Origin: Vulcanisaeta distributa
GTDB lineage: Archaea > Thermoproteota > Thermoprotei > Thermoproteales > Thermocladiaceae
Length of the DNA stretch: 5,373 bases
Assembly: GCA_002506645.1 (NCBI GenBank)
Contig: DAXY01000105.1
Span: 1-5,373 of the forward strand
Direction: 5' to 3'
The notes beneath the pieces were generated by a model that had not been told where the DNA came from, did not search any database, and worked only from the letters and a program-made list of their open reading frames with translations. Made by a program: the position numbers and the translations under genes. Shown here piece after piece: positions 3,629-5,373 of the stretch; the first letter of the stretch is position 1; every line of letters starts with the position of its first letter.

Positions 3629-5373
3629 ATGGCGAGCGAGGTCGGCTTCATAGTCAATGTCGAGAGCCCCCTAGTGTATGTGGTTTCCATAAAGAGGAAT
3701 AGCGGCGTTAATAGGTATGACTACGTCTACATACCCATGAGGGACTACGTCGATAATAAGGAGGTCAGCATCAACGTGCTTGGGCAGGTACTGTGGATAA
3801 GGCGGGAGCCCTATAGGGTTGGGGTTGATGGCTACGTGGCCGACGTCCTCGAAGACATGCCCAGGGACAGCATCGTCGAGGTCGTGCAGGCCAGGGTCAT
3901 GGTGCTCGGCTACAAGTACGGCGATAGGATATACCTACCGAGGACGACCCCGGCCGTGGGCACGCCAGTGTACTTGGCAAGTACGGACATGGTTAGGGAG
4001 TTCGTGAAGGTCGAGCCGGAGAGGGCCCTCTGCATCGGTAGGTTGTCGCTGAAGTCCGACGTACCGTACTGCATAGACATGAACGGGCTAAGGAGGCACC
4101 TGGCCATAATAGCCTCCACCGGCTCAGGAAAGACCTGGTCCTCTGTGGTGCTGATTGAGGAGCTTCTGAAGAAGGGGGCCACGATACTCGTGATGGACCC
4201 ACACGGCGAGTATGTACACATAAGGGATAGCATATCGAGGCTTGGCCCTCAATTCCTCAATAAGGTCATAGTCATAACGGCCTCGGAGGAGGGGGTCGGC
4301 GACCTGAGGTATAGGATAAACACGATGAAGGTTCAACCGGACATCCTATCCGACGTGGCGGGCGTGCCGAAGGGGGCTTCAAAGATTAGGTACGTCATTT
4401 ACCTAGTCCACACCCTGGTCAGGGTAATCGTCAAGTACAGCGGCGCCAGGCAATTGGGCACCCTGGACTCAATGATTAAGGTGATCAACGAGGTCCTCGA
4501 CCACGGCGCAAACACGGGCATTGATAAGGTACTGAGGAGGCTCAACGTCACGCTCAGTGATGAGGGTAGGAGGAGGGCCGAGAAGGTGCTTAGGGAGTTG
4601 GAGGAATTAATAGATAGCAAGACTAGGAAGGCACTGCTCGTAAGCGCCAGGGTATACCTAAGGAGGTTGAGGAGGATTGGGCTATACACGTATTGGTCAT
4701 TACCACTTAGTAAGATCCTCAGGCCAGGCTCGGTAACTATAGTAAACCTGGCAGGCCTCAGTGACGAGGTTCAGGACCACGTGGTCTACCACATACTGAG
4801 TAGGGTGTTTAGGGCCAGGGTCAACTACGTAAGGAACCTACCCGGCACTAAGTACCCATTCCCAGTCGTGGTAATTCTCGAGGAGGCCCATAGGTTCGCA
4901 CCACCAAGGAACGTGAGGTCGACCCTAAGCCTCGGCGCGATCTCGAGGATCGCGGGCGAGGGCCGTAAATTCGGCGTCTACCTAGTCGTAATAACCCAGA
5001 GGCCGTCCAAGGTGGATCCTGACGTGCTCAGCCAATGCAATAGCCAGGTAATACTCAGGCTCGTTAACCAGAGGGATATAATGGCGGTGCTTAGCGCCAG
5101 TGAGGTCCTTAACGAGGAGCTCGGGCGTTTAATACCAATGCTCGACGTTGGCGAGGGCATCGTGGTCGGCCCAGTGACGCCGCTACCCCTCGTCATTAGG
5201 CTCAGGGATAGGGTCCTGGAGTACGGGGGCTCGGACATAGACCTGAGCAGGGCATGGGGGGTCCAGGCGGGCTTAGACGTGGAGGAGCTGAGGAAGGGGG
5301 TTGAGGAGGCCCTGAATGCCAGGGTTAGTGCTGGGAGGGTTGTTGAGGCAATTCCGTTAATCAACGACGTAAC
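3629..5373 (+). CDS. herA: HerA DNA translocase/helicase (3' end cut by window)
   Basis: HerA is a hexameric FtsK-like ATPase that, with the NurA nuclease and Mre11-Rad50, resects DNA ends during archaeal recombination repair (family knowledge). The 581 visible codons show an N-terminal HAS-barrel-like domain (about 1-115), Walker A ASTGSGKT (162-169), the DPHGEY motif (190-195) and a helical insertion (about 225-350). They also show Walker B VVVILEEAH (413-421) with catalytic Glu418/419, the GEGRKFG arginine-finger region (443-449), VITQRPS (454-460), and the family's VDPDVLSQCNSQVILR run. GEGIVVGP (508-515) and LPLVIRL normally lie near the end of HerA, yet the frame continues at least 55 residues beyond. 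The ATG start follows a TATA-like element with no ribosome-binding site, implying a nearly leaderless mRNA. The gene is divergent from the threonine-synthase-like regulator. Its usual partners nurA, mre11 and rad50 are not in view. It is clearly HerA-type by motif. Confidence 0.93.
   Translation, partial: MASEVGFIVNVESPLVYVVSIKRNSGVNRYDYVYIPMRDYVDNKEVSINVLGQVLWIRREPYRVGVDGYVADVLEDMPRDSIVEVVQARVMVLGYKYGDRIYLPRTTPAVGTPVYLASTDMVREFVKVEPERALCIGRLSLKSDVPYCIDMNGLRRHLAIIASTGSGKTWSSVVLIEELLKKGATILVMDPHGEYVHIRDSISRLGPQFLNKVIVITASEEGVGDLRYRINTMKVQPDILSDVAGVPKGASKIRYVIYLVHTLVRVIVKYSGARQLGTLDSMIKVINEVLDHGANTGIDKVLRRLNVTLSDEGRRRAEKVLRELEELIDSKTRKALLVSARVYLRRLRRIGLYTYWSLPLSKILRPGSVTIVNLAGLSDEVQDHVVYHILSRVFRARVNYVRNLPGTKYPFPVVVILEEAHRFAPPRNVRSTLSLGAISRIAGEGRKFGVYLVVITQRPSKVDPDVLSQCNSQVILRLVNQRDIMAVLSASEVLNEELGRLIPMLDVGEGIVVGPVTPLPLVIRLRDRVLEYGGSDIDLSRAWGVQAGLDVEELRKGVEEALNARVSAGRVVEAIPLINDV

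Noticed and set aside
5246..5271. A G-rich run in herA resembling another quadruplex.
   Set aside because: It has only three separated G tracts unless the six-G run is split with a zero-length loop, and it encodes conserved-frame protein sequence.

Overview
The window looks like chromosomal DNA from a thermophilic crenarchaeon, most likely of the Thermoproteales. The reasons are a HerA-type DNA translocase, an archaeal tRNA-splicing endonuclease, an HTH-CBS regulator of the kind common in archaea, heavy use of AGG/AGA for arginine, archaeal TATA-like promoter elements, and short or absent 5' leaders. I cannot name the genus from sequence alone. There is no CRISPR array, insertion sequence, rRNA or recognisable tRNA. 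Genes fill nearly all of the window, and the longest gene-free stretch is about 190 bases.

Layout. Positions 1-2199 hold a compact minus-strand cluster, probably one transcript. In transcription order it contains an HTH + twin-CBS regulator (1306-2199), a small multi-cysteine zinc protein (971 to about 1280), a basic protein with an internally duplicated barrel-like domain (594-974), and the catalytic subunit of tRNA-splicing endonuclease (577-1, cut by the window edge). The zinc and barrel genes overlap by ATGA, and the other two gaps are about 16 and 25 bases. A TATA-like element at 2227-2235, flanked by a near-perfect 10-base inverted repeat, lies just upstream of the cluster. Upstream of that is a 188-base AT-rich spacer ending in a textbook G-quadruplex motif.

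Positions 2388-3572 (minus) encode a threonine-synthase-fold protein that has lost the PLP lysine and both phosphate-binding loops, and carries a C-terminal winged-helix-like domain. It is best read as a pseudoenzyme regulator. Divergent from it, across about 56 bases holding one TATA-like element and a GTGGGT/ACCCAC inverted repeat, is herA (3629 to the window end, plus).

How the genes may relate: herA belongs to DNA end processing and repair and endA to tRNA maturation. The CBS protein and the threonine-synthase-like protein are candidate ligand-responsive DNA-binding regulators next to inverted repeats. The links between each regulator and its neighbouring repeat are inference. The most notable items are the dead threonine synthase fused to an HTH, and the start region of the zinc protein, where a ribosome-binding site leads to a three-codon ORF inside a perfect hairpin, in the wrong frame for the gene.
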